In this document: positions 13,745 to 21,276 of the stretch, in pieces
How the letters are laid out: each line of letters begins with the position of its first letter
Numbering within the stretch: the stretch's first letter is position 1
DNA from: CG2-30-40-21 sp043806395
GTDB lineage: Bacteria > UBA9089 > CG2-30-40-21
Direction: 5' to 3'
Assembly (NCBI GenBank): GCA_043806395.1
Contig: JAZDHC010000021.1
Span: 1 to 21,276 of the forward strand
Length of the DNA stretch: 21,276 nt
The notes under the pieces: model-generated
The model's database searches: none
What the model saw: only the letters and a program-made list of their open reading frames with translations
What the model was told of the DNA's origin: nothing
Position numbers and translations under genes: made by a program

Positions 13745-16700
13745 ATGAATCAACAACAATCAGTAGTATTGGCTTTTATTCTTTGTATGATAATATTTTG
13801 CCCGGATTGTTATGCCGAAGAAGGGCTGCAACTTTCTTTGCCAAAAATATCCATAGATAAAGAGATACTCAAACCACTCTCCTTAAAACCTGCAACCTCT
13901 TCTGTCACTCTAATTAAGAAAGAATCAACAACCATGCCCTTTCAAGCATTGCGAAATGATGCGGAAAGTCTGGTAAAGCCTATGAGCGTGGAGAAAAAGA
14001 AAGAGTTGCCAAAGGAAACCGTATCCAGCCCTTCCATTCCAGGGACAATATCTTATCAGCCTAAGCTGGAGATAAATAAGGAGAAATGGGAAGAGACGAG
14101 GAGTCAGGTGGAAAAGGCAGAACAGGTTGAAGAGGAAATAGGCAGGAGGCAGGAGGCAGAAAGGGTAGGAGAGGTAGGAGATACGGAAGAGATAAAGAAA
14201 TTAAGGGAAAGGATTATAAGTGAGGAAAGAAAACGATTTGAGGAGGAGCGAGGACGAATAGAGGAAGAACTCCAGAGATTAAGGGATAAGGCAAAAAATG
14301 TTAAACCGGAAGAACCACCGGATGTGGTGGTGGGAGAGGTTGGGGAGGTAGGGACGGTTGGGGAGGTAGGAGAGGTAGGGAAAGGTACGGGGACACAGGG
14401 TGTGGGGCAGGGAACACGAACTGTGAAATTTATGGATGTTTCGAAGAATATCCTTAAGGGGTTGAAATTGCCGGGGTTTAAGAAGAAGATTGTGCCTGCT
14501 GCAGGGGGGAGTAAGCAGTCGGCAGTCGACAGTAAGCAGGGGAAAGGCACAGAGGCGGTGGGCAGTAAGCAGGGGGGAGAAAAATCCCCACATCTTGTTG
14601 CGCAGGAAAAACCAAAGGAAATAGCATCTCAGAGCGGGATATTGTATAAATTGCTCAATAAATTAAAGGGTCCTCAGGATGAAAACCTTGAGAAGAAAAA
14701 GGAATTATTTAATATTGAGCCTGACAAAGGGATAACTCAAGATTTTTCTGTTGCTAAATTAACTATCAGTGGGAATAAATCTATTAAAACTAATTTTGGT
14801 AGTGCTGCCTATCTTGATAAGGTCAGGAGGACTAACAAAGAAGCCCCACCCATAGCCTCTACTGGCTTTGGCATTGATCAAACACTGAATGTTAAACTAA
14901 ATGGTGTGGTTCAGGATAAAATAACTGTAAATGTAGATTACAACGATACGAATGGACAGGAACGGAGAAATGTAAATATAGATTATAAGGATCCAAAAGC
15001 TGCTATCTCTGATGTAAACTTTGGTGATGTAAATCTGTCTGATATCTCAGACCCAAAGGCTACATTTGTTAGTGCTAATAAGCAATTATTTGGAATACGG
15101 GTAAAGGGCAAGTATAAAAAACAATATGATGTGGCTATGGTTATGTCAAAGACAAAAGGGAAATCAGCTACTCAAGTTTTGAGTAAAAAAGACCGTAAGG
15201 CTGTAGAATTAACCCATACCTCATACAGCAGGTATAAATATTATCGGCTTATCCCGCAGGTAAAGGGAAAAAAAACCATCACTATTCTTGGGGTTTATAT
15301 GGATAACCGTAACAATAATGATGTGCAAAGAAATATCACGGCTACTGCAACCGTTACCCTGTCAAAGGTAATAAATGGTGGAACAGGTACGATAAATGAT
15401 AATTTGACTAAGTTTGAACGGTTGGCCAATCAAAAGGATTATACCATTGACGAAAATGGGATATTAACCATTAATCGAAGCATAAGCGAAGCATATTGCA
15501 TAGGCATTGTTTTTACCTATGGCACGGAAACATACCCGGCAGAATACAGCAAGGATCCAGAAAATCCCGGATCCGTCTGGATGATAAAGCCTCGAAGCGA
15601 TTTTGTTGGAGGGATTAATTACGATATCTTTGAGTGTAGAAACATATACAACCTCAGTGGACTTCAATCAGGTGATATTGGTGTAACGATAATTGATAAA
15701 CAGGGCAAGAGCTTTTTTACTGAGGGTGGAACAAGTACATCCTATGCCCGACTCTTTGGATTGGATAATAATGCTGATGGATACATAGATTCTGCCTTTA
15801 TTGATTACAATCGAAAACTCCTTATTTTTCCGGATGATACCCCATTTAATCTGATAGATAGTGGAAGCACAATGACTAATGGATTCCTGAATGCTACAGC
15901 CACAGCCATGGCCACAGAGACACTGAGCAAGTATTCAGCCATAGAGATGTATAAATCCATTCCTGATAGAACAGCTATCAGCACACAGCCAACCTATAAT
16001 ATTAAATTAGCCTATAAAACCTCTGGAATGGATGCCTATATGCTTCAGGGATGGAATATTGTTGAAAACAGTGAACAAATATTTGTCAATGAGGTAAAAA
16101 TGACTCGAGGCATAAATTATATGGTTGATTATAGCTCAGGATTTTTGACATTTTTTACAAATCCACCGGATAATGCAAATATCAGGGCAGAGTATGAATA
16201 TGCCTCTTTTGGTGCAGAACAACAAAAAAATCTTGTTGGTGCCAGAATGCAGTATAAGCCAAATGACAACTTTCATTTTGGTTCGACCCTTATCTATAAT
16301 GGGGCATCAGGCTCTGCGGATATCCCAAAGATTGGCTCCTCACCTGAAAGCCTTCAGGTCTTTGGGGTGGATTCATCTGTTAATCTCACAGCTCTGGCAA
16401 ACAAGGCATTAAAGGCATTAAAGATGAAAAAACCCTTACCATTTTCCATTTCTCTTGAGGGAGAATTGGCTGCATCTCGGTTGGATGTGAATACCTTTGG
16501 CTATAGCCTGATTGATTCTATGGAGGGGGTCAAGGAAACGATGCGGGCTTCAACCTATGAGAATAACTGGCAGATTGGCAGCCTTCCAACAGGCACAGGA
16601 AGCACGCGGATAATGCTAAAGGCAAACTCAGAAAAGGTAGAGGGCGATAAGGGGCCTTTTATTGGTCCGTATAGCAAAAAAGAGGAGATTAGATGGAAGG

Positions 16701-19700
16701 ATAAGGAGAATGAAGAGAAACAAGAAGAAGAGGTTTTGTATCTTGATTATGCCCCACCAGCAGGTATGGGTACATGGTGTGTCTCTGTTGTCAGCCCTCT
16801 TTCTCGAGGGGCAGGGTCAATGGACATGAGGGAGTATACAGATATGGAACTCTGGATAAAACAAAGCAATAATGCAAAGATATTTATTGACCTTGGCGTG
16901 GTTTCTGAGGATGCAGATGGTACGGGTACTACTGTGCTTAGTGAGGATAAGGATAAAAATGGGTTATTGGATAAGGGTGAGGATATTGGTTGGGAGTTTG
17001 GAACAACTACGATTATGGTTGGGGCAAATAACCGTAAGATTGATACCGAGGACTTAGATGGGGATGGACAATTAAGCACGCAAAATCATTACTTTACCCT
17101 TACTCTTGATAAGGCAACAGATACTACACAAGGAATGGGATTGAATGAATTCAGGCGATATATAGTATCATTAAAGGACGCAGTCACAGGTGAGGGTCAA
17201 CCAAGCTGGGAATTGATCAAGCATATAAGGATAAGGCTTGAGGGGGCAACAGATACCACTGGACAGGTTTGTATTGGTGATATTTCTCTAATAAAAAGCA
17301 GGTGGAGTATGGGGTCAGTTACTACAACTACGGATGCGTCAACCATTACCGTCAGCTCCTTGAATTCACAGGATGATCCGCAATATCAATCTATTAAAAA
17401 CGAGCCTGGTTTTGACTCTCTGTATCCAAATAAGGAAATTACACGAGAAGAGGCTATGGTGATAAAATATGATATTCTTGCGAAAACTGGGACAACAACG
17501 CCAGCCGGATTTGTCTTTCGTAAAGTCAGGCAACAGAATTACAACTATTATAAAAATCTCAGCTTTTGGTTGAAAAATGTCAGCGGCACAGGGACATTTT
17601 TTATAAAGATGGGAATTGATGAGAATAATTATATTGAGTATGCCTTTCCCTTGCCTCAGGATAATGGCTGGAAAAAGGTAGAATTGAGTCTTTCTGAATT
17701 AAAAGATAAGATGGTTGAGCTTATCAAGGGGACTAAAACTACTTCCTTTAATTATGCAACCGCAACCAGTCCGTTCAGTGGGCATCCGCAAGTTACCAGA
17801 ATTCTTGGCAATCCTGAATTGACCAATATCCAATGGATGGCAATGGGTATACAAAATGAGGGAACGACAACCTCAACCAAGGGAGAGATCTGGGTAAATG
17901 AGATTCATCTTTCCGGGGCAGAACCAGTAACAGGTGATGCCAGACGAATATCTGTTAATGCTGCATATCCAGGATGGGGAAATATTGGCTGGAGTAATCA
18001 AGCCGTTGGAAGTGATTTTCAGAGGATAACCGATGATAGACCCGGTGCTAATAATACTACCTCTGATTCTGTGACACTTAGCTTTAATCGAATAAAAATA
18101 TTGCCAGTTACCTGTTCCTATGAGAAAAAAATCGAGCAGACAGATCCAGCTAAGATTAATGATATTTTAAGGTCAGACTTTGGATCAAAAACAACCATAG
18201 CACAGAAAATAGGGGTTAACCTGAAGGATTTGGGCAGCATCAAGCTCGGCACAGGGGCTGTTTCTTCATACCTGAAGAATAAAATCAGTCCATTAACCAT
18301 TAATGCCAATTATTCGGATAGCCAGATTGATGCCAAGCGGCAGGACGATACATCCCTTAAGAATGCATATACCCTGTCAGGTGCTGTAAATTATAAATAC
18401 ACATTTCCAAAGAGGCTTTTGAAGATTATACCCACTGGGGATTCCCTTATCCTGTCACCTGCGTACAACTATAATCGTACCTTTAATAATGAGGCATATC
18501 CCCTTGAAAAAATAAAAAACAAGGAGGAGACTCATCTATCCGATGATGGTAAATTGGGCATAGAGTTTGTTCCATTGCGACAAAAGAATAAGGATAATAC
18601 GCCCGGGAAGGTTATCCTTTCTGGAAGGTCTGATATAGCCTTAAGTCAAACCCGTAAGCAGCTCATTAAGGTTGGGACAGAGTCAGATGCTGCCTATCGA
18701 GTAGATGGACGGGAATTTAGGGTAAGCATAAAGGATGTAAAATACGATGCTATCCCGGGTATTTCGCCAAAGTTTGAAACAGAAATACATTTTGATGAAA
18801 GCAATTTCCGTAACGGTGAGCCCGGAAAAAGATTAAAGGATCTGGTTACCAGCAATCGTTTTGTTATTAATGGGGGGATTAATCCAAAGGAGTGGATCAA
18901 ACCCGTAGGAACGACAGGGCAAAAGCCAGACTGGAAACATAAACTCGTGAATATGGTGACCATTAATCCTGGATTTGAGGTCGTAGTTAATGCCAATTAT
19001 AGCAATATAGATGAGGGTGTTTCTATCCTTGATGGCATATCCAGGGCATATAAGGATTATTATAAGGATAGGCTCTGGAAAGGGATAGAGGCAAATGAGG
19101 GAGCACCAACCATGCTGTTTGGATCAGGTACAACCAGACCCAACTCCTCAATAACCAGAAAATTTAATCTGACAAGCAATTGGTCACTATGGAAACCCTT
19201 AACGAGAAGCTCTGTAGAATATGTCTTTTCTGAGGGAAAGAACCAAGTGGGGGTAGGTAATCCATCCCTAACGAATAATACAACATATACCATGGATATG
19301 TCTATGGATATGATTTCTGCTTTGCAATGTGCGACTTCAAGTACGGTCATGAATATGAGTCGGATTTTGCCTCGGTATATCAAGTATCTCGGCTCATCTA
19401 CAACCGTCAGTACTAAAATAACAAAATCTCATGCAGAGGATATGAGTCAACTACCAATAAAAATAACAGATAATCTCACGGTTAATTCAAACCTATGCTC
19501 CACAAGGCTTATTGGGAGGAAAATAAATTCTACATTTAATATGAGTTGGAATAATACAACAAGCAACAAGCCAAATGGATTAAAAGACTATAGCCAAACG
19601 ATAAGCCCTAACCTGAAATTAAAATATAATGAGAGTAGTGCCAAACCAGTAGGTATGCTCGGCAGAAAGCTTACCCTGAGTCGAAAACTCGATACTGAAT

Positions 19701-19915
19701 GTACTGTAGGGATGAATTTTATCTACAAGGAGGTTGATAATAAGCTAACAGAGCATAAGTGGGATATTCTTACCCGAATTGCCAATAGCTATGAACTCCA
19801 AAAAAATACCACCTCATCCGCGTCGTTTGAAATTGGCTATACACATAATGGACTTGAGGAGAATAAGGACTATTATAATTATAAATGGAATGCTACCGTG
19901 CAGTTTAAGTTTTAG
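13745..19915 (+). CDS. sprA: SprA/Sov-like outer-membrane protein (type IX secretion translocon family)
   Basis: The frame is open from 13694 with a TTG, but the ATG at 13745 fits best: AAGGTG nine bases upstream and an immediate signal peptide (MNQQQSVVLAFILCMIIF, cleavage near CYA|EE). That gives 2056 residues. Residues 25-320 are a low-complexity linker with a charged coiled coil (about 147-184) and Gly-Glu-Val repeats (about 193-214). From about 330 the sequence follows SprA: a FSVAKLTISGNKSI opening, YDIFECRNIYNLSG at 626, an NEVKMTRGINYMVDYSSGFL module, and alternating beta strands to the end. Asp-rich EF-hand-like loops occur at about 673-685, 1068-1080 and 1102-1110. The C-terminus is VQFKF, an aromatic barrel end. 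Bacteroidetes SprA forms a very large barrel that exports T9SS cargo; this copy is somewhat shorter. No other T9SS genes are in the window, so the secretion role is by family only. Confidence 0.82.
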   Translation: MNQQQSVVLAFILCMIIFCPDCYAEEGLQLSLPKISIDKEILKPLSLKPATSSVTLIKKESTTMPFQALRNDAESLVKPMSVEKKKELPKETVSSPSIPGTISYQPKLEINKEKWEETRSQVEKAEQVEEEIGRRQEAERVGEVGDTEEIKKLRERIISEERKRFEEERGRIEEELQRLRDKAKNVKPEEPPDVVVGEVGEVGTVGEVGEVGKGTGTQGVGQGTRTVKFMDVSKNILKGLKLPGFKKKIVPAAGGSKQSAVDSKQGKGTEAVGSKQGGEKSPHLVAQEKPKEIASQSGILYKLLNKLKGPQDENLEKKKELFNIEPDKGITQDFSVAKLTISGNKSIKTNFGSAAYLDKVRRTNKEAPPIASTGFGIDQTLNVKLNGVVQDKITVNVDYNDTNGQERRNVNIDYKDPKAAISDVNFGDVNLSDISDPKATFVSANKQLFGIRVKGKYKKQYDVAMVMSKTKGKSATQVLSKKDRKAVELTHTSYSRYKYYRLIPQVKGKKTITILGVYMDNRNNNDVQRNITATATVTLSKVINGGTGTINDNLTKFERLANQKDYTIDENGILTINRSISEAYCIGIVFTYGTETYPAEYSKDPENPGSVWMIKPRSDFVGGINYDIFECRNIYNLSGLQSGDIGVTIIDKQGKSFFTEGGTSTSYARLFGLDNNADGYIDSAFIDYNRKLLIFPDDTPFNLIDSGSTMTNGFLNATATAMATETLSKYSAIEMYKSIPDRTAISTQPTYNIKLAYKTSGMDAYMLQGWNIVENSEQIFVNEVKMTRGINYMVDYSSGFLTFFTNPPDNANIRAEYEYASFGAEQQKNLVGARMQYKPNDNFHFGSTLIYNGASGSADIPKIGSSPESLQVFGVDSSVNLTALANKALKALKMKKPLPFSISLEGELAASRLDVNTFGYSLIDSMEGVKETMRASTYENNWQIGSLPTGTGSTRIMLKANSEKVEGDKGPFIGPYSKKEEIRWKDKENEEKQEEEVLYLDYAPPAGMGTWCVSVVSPLSRGAGSMDMREYTDMELWIKQSNNAKIFIDLGVVSEDADGTGTTVLSEDKDKNGLLDKGEDIGWEFGTTTIMVGANNRKIDTEDLDGDGQLSTQNHYFTLTLDKATDTTQGMGLNEFRRYIVSLKDAVTGEGQPSWELIKHIRIRLEGATDTTGQVCIGDISLIKSRWSMGSVTTTTDASTITVSSLNSQDDPQYQSIKNEPGFDSLYPNKEITREEAMVIKYDILAKTGTTTPAGFVFRKVRQQNYNYYKNLSFWLKNVSGTGTFFIKMGIDENNYIEYAFPLPQDNGWKKVELSLSELKDKMVELIKGTKTTSFNYATATSPFSGHPQVTRILGNPELTNIQWMAMGIQNEGTTTSTKGEIWVNEIHLSGAEPVTGDARRISVNAAYPGWGNIGWSNQAVGSDFQRITDDRPGANNTTSDSVTLSFNRIKILPVTCSYEKKIEQTDPAKINDILRSDFGSKTTIAQKIGVNLKDLGSIKLGTGAVSSYLKNKISPLTINANYSDSQIDAKRQDDTSLKNAYTLSGAVNYKYTFPKRLLKIIPTGDSLILSPAYNYNRTFNNEAYPLEKIKNKEETHLSDDGKLGIEFVPLRQKNKDNTPGKVILSGRSDIALSQTRKQLIKVGTESDAAYRVDGREFRVSIKDVKYDAIPGISPKFETEIHFDESNFRNGEPGKRLKDLVTSNRFVINGGINPKEWIKPVGTTGQKPDWKHKLVNMVTINPGFEVVVNANYSNIDEGVSILDGISRAYKDYYKDRLWKGIEANEGAPTMLFGSGTTRPNSSITRKFNLTSNWSLWKPLTRSSVEYVFSEGKNQVGVGNPSLTNNTTYTMDMSMDMISALQCATSSTVMNMSRILPRYIKYLGSSTTVSTKITKSHAEDMSQLPIKITDNLTVNSNLCSTRLIGRKINSTFNMSWNNTTSNKPNGLKDYSQTISPNLKLKYNESSAKPVGMLGRKLTLSRKLDTECTVGMNFIYKEVDNKLTEHKWDILTRIANSYELQKNTTSSASFEIGYTHNGLEENKDYYNYKWNATVQFKF
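14133..14575 (+). repeat. Low-complexity purine-rich repeats inside the SprA-like gene
   Basis: GGCAGGAGGCAGGAGGCAG (about 14140-14158), GTAGGAGAGGTAGGAG (about 14166-14181) and tandem GGGGAGGTAGG-type units (14330-14385) run in frame. They encode the Gly-Glu-Val tract. AGTAAGCAG is repeated three times between 14510 and 14572 and encodes SKQ. The same short-repeat style (GTAGGGTAGAGAAGGTAGGAG) occurs in the non-coding gap at 7082-7102. Confidence 0.6.
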
Positions 19916-20227
19916 GGGGAGGGAATGGCTTGGGGTATCGGTGCATAATGCCTCAGGGTGGGTGGGGATAGCAGATGTAAATTCCATTGTCATTCCGAAC
20001 TACTGTGAGAAATCTTAAGATAGATGCGTCAGGGATGAGGATAGAAGAATATTGGTTGGTAGGTAAATAAAGGGGAGATATTACTGGTTATCCTAATGGA
20101 AAAAAGAGTTGAAGTTTGATGGTGCAGGTAAAAATGAAAGAAGTAGAAATTATCGACTCGAGTGGTGGATATATTTGGGAATGATGCCGGGGGAATGGTG
20201 AAAATAGATTAAGAAGGAGGGATAATT
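19916..20227. other. Intergenic region without a recognisable gene
   Basis: These 312 bp between the SprA-like gene and the second hic pair hold no reading frame with a ribosome site that I trust. A segment near 19988-20018 (GTCATTCCGAACTACTGTGAG...) looks like a decayed copy of a dispersed repeat. No clear hairpin terminator follows the SprA-like stop. The strong Shine-Dalgarno AAGAAGGAGG at 20211-20220 belongs to the next gene. Confidence 0.6.
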
Positions 20228-20494
20228 GTGGTACAGATTGAGTATGATATGATTGTGTTTAAGGAAGAAAAAACCTTTGTTGCTTACTCTCCTGAGTTGG
20301 ATGTTTCAAGTTGTGGAGAAACAATCGATCAGGCAAAAAGAAATCTTAAGACAGCCGTAAGGTTATTTTTGGAAGAGGCAGAGAAAATGAAAACATTAGA
20401 TACCATCTTGATAGAGGCAGGTTTTGAGCAAGATATGATGGATAATTGGATGCCTCCAAGGATTGTGGCTACTGAACTGGTTGGTGCATGCTGA
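20228..20494 (+). CDS. HicB-like antitoxin (second pair)
   Basis: This 88-residue protein starts at GTG (20228) seven bases after AAGAAGGAGG. It has the HicB-like core YDMIVFKEEKTFVAYSPELDVSSCGETIDQAKRNLKTAV, followed by an extended helical tail (EEAEKMKTLDTILIEAGFEQD). It shows little similarity to the HicB at 9026 apart from the fold pattern, so it is an independent acquisition rather than a duplicate. Its TGA overlaps the next start codon by one base (TGATG), which couples it to the toxin-like gene. Confidence 0.8.
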   Translation: MVQIEYDMIVFKEEKTFVAYSPELDVSSCGETIDQAKRNLKTAVRLFLEEAEKMKTLDTILIEAGFEQDMMDNWMPPRIVATELVGAC

Positions 20495-20724
20495 TGCCAA
20501 GGATAACACCTATTCCCGCAGGACGATTGTGTAAGCTGTTTGAAAAAGCAGGATTTAAGTGTGTGCGAAGGGAGGGAGACCATTCTGTTTATACTAAACA
20601 TGGTGTGTTGAGACCCGTGGTGATTCCTGACTGGTCAGAAGTCCCTGTTTTTATCATCAAGAATAATTTAAGAACAGCCAATATCGGAAGAGAGGAATAC
20701 TTTACTATGTTAAAAGAGGTGTAG
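20494..20724 (+). CDS. HicA-like toxin (second pair)
   Basis: The ATG at 20494 overlaps the preceding stop and gives 76 residues; an ATG two codons earlier (20488) is possible. The order is HicA-like: ITPIPAGRLCKLFEKAGFKCVRREGDHSVYTKHG, with the catalytic-position histidine in GDH, then a RPVVIPDWSEVPVFIIKNNL segment that replaces the usual HicA strand. The final helix is long. It probably acts as an RNA-directed toxin controlled by the upstream HicB-like protein, inferred from family and pairing. It appears intact. Confidence 0.78.
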   Translation: MPRITPIPAGRLCKLFEKAGFKCVRREGDHSVYTKHGVLRPVVIPDWSEVPVFIIKNNLRTANIGREEYFTMLKEV

Positions 20725-21137
20725 ATATGCCAAGAAAAAACCAAGAATGAGATAAGAAGGAATAAAGTCCCAACAAATTCTTTAGATTTCTTGTTCGTAG
20801 TTGAACATCCCAGATTCCGAACCTTCTATGAAGAACTTAAACAGGACGGATTTGTTATCGGTGGAGGGGACACGAGTGGAACGAGTTCTACTGGTGATAT
20901 AATTCCTGTAGATGTAATAACACAGAGAATTGAGGATTATGATATTGCCTGGCCAATTCAGGTCTTTGATGAAGGACGCATGCCAGAGATTTCCCAGATA
21001 AATATCAAAAGCCTTTCTAAGTATCCCGGTGATTTTCAGCAACTAAAGAAGTTGCTTTCTAAATTGATTATTCAGGAAACGCATGTGGAAACTGGCAAGA
21101 AGACAAAAATGTGGAGATTGCCGAATGAATATTTTGG
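20725..21137 (+). pseudogene. Fragment resembling a type III restriction enzyme Res subunit
   Basis: From 20725 the frame is open for about 137 codons with coding-like content (NEIRRNKVPTNSLDFLFVVEH, then PRFRTFYEELKQDGFVIGGG, then SKLIIQETHVETGKKTKMW). From memory this matches an internal part of large type III restriction or DEAD-box helicase Res proteins, downstream of the helicase motifs. Those proteins are usually around 900-1000 residues, so both ends are missing. Upstream, a seven-codon frame ATGCCAAGAAAAAAC... ends at once and is not in phase. Downstream, the frame runs into the mini-element (after NEYF). It is a dead fragment. The family is likely rather than certain. Confidence 0.5.
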
Positions 21138-21276
21138 CATGGTTCAAAACTGTTCACCACAGGGTTACAGAGATACAGAGAAGAACAACCCCCTAACCCC
21201 CTTTTCTAAGGGGGAATTAGAAAAAAGAGCCATCCATTTGCCTACTCAGTTTGTTACCCTGATTTGAACCATGCCA
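21125..21276. mobile_element. MITE-like element, family GGCATGGTTCAAA, copy 3 (reaches window edge)
   Basis: GGCATGGTTCAAA (21136-21148) is followed by AACTGTTC, as in copy 1. The right end TTTGAACCATGCC (21263-21275), preceded by GTTACCCTGA, reaches the last base of the window, so the outer few bases are missing. The interior has the CCCCCTTTTCTAAGGGGG hairpin (about 21195-21212) also found in copy 1, but lacks the CCGCAGTAGCGTCC segment. Its left end defines the break of the Res-like fragment. Confidence 0.8.

Noticed and set aside
19988..20018. GTCATTCCGAAC... segment as a functional site
   Set aside because: It looks like a decayed copy of a common dispersed intergenic repeat; only one copy is visible here and no structure could be confirmed.

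Overview
The window reads as AT-rich accessory DNA from a Gram-negative (diderm) bacterium, probably one of the uncultivated candidate phyla. This assignment is an inference. The evidence is several exported or outer-membrane proteins (a SprA-like translocon, a porin-like barrel, a DUF3108 protein), long phytochrome-type two-component kinases and very many short intergenic repeats. There are no rRNA or tRNA genes and no CRISPR array.

Layout. 1-1930: a 141-bp palindromic MITE-like element, an AAA/DUF234 ATPase (minus strand), and a short gene start cut off by a second inverted-repeat element. 2096-5426 (minus strand): the most interesting region, a diversity-generating retroelement (DGR). The target is a KAP P-loop NTPase fused to a formylglycine-generating-enzyme/C-type-lectin fold. 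Its last 132 bp (variable repeat, VR) have a near-copy (template repeat, TR) about 1 kb downstream. All 16 differences fall at template adenines, and all 12 template AAY codons are altered. Between VR and TR lie what appear to be the 5' end of a DGR accessory gene and the 3' end of a reverse transcriptase. A REP-transposase-derived mini-element sits exactly at the join, and a second mobile element follows. No intact reverse transcriptase is present, so the cassette looks recently disabled or dependent on an RT in trans.

5427-7570: intergenic palindromes, a DUF3108 exported protein, a single-domain response regulator and a retropepsin-like protease. 7567-7759: a third kind of mini-element, also present at 2266-2535 and at the right edge of the window. 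7782-13641 (plus strand): a porin-like protein, a HicBA toxin-antitoxin pair, an exported protein of unknown function coupled to a membrane histidine kinase, a four-helix-bundle (S23/TIGR02436) gene enclosed by inverted arrays of a 7-bp repeat, and a REC-PAS-histidine kinase. 13655-19915: a good sigma-70-like promoter and a 2056-residue SprA/Sov-like outer-membrane protein. 19916-21276: a spacer without genes, a second HicB/HicA pair, a fragment resembling a type III restriction Res subunit, and the last mini-element.

How the parts fit. The response regulator (6635), the exported protein plus kinase (9533-11712) and the hybrid kinase (12199) form a loose signalling cluster beside envelope genes. 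The left third resembles a defence or sensing island in which a self-diversifying receptor, an ATPase, toxin-antitoxin pairs and restriction fragments are being broken up by miniature elements.
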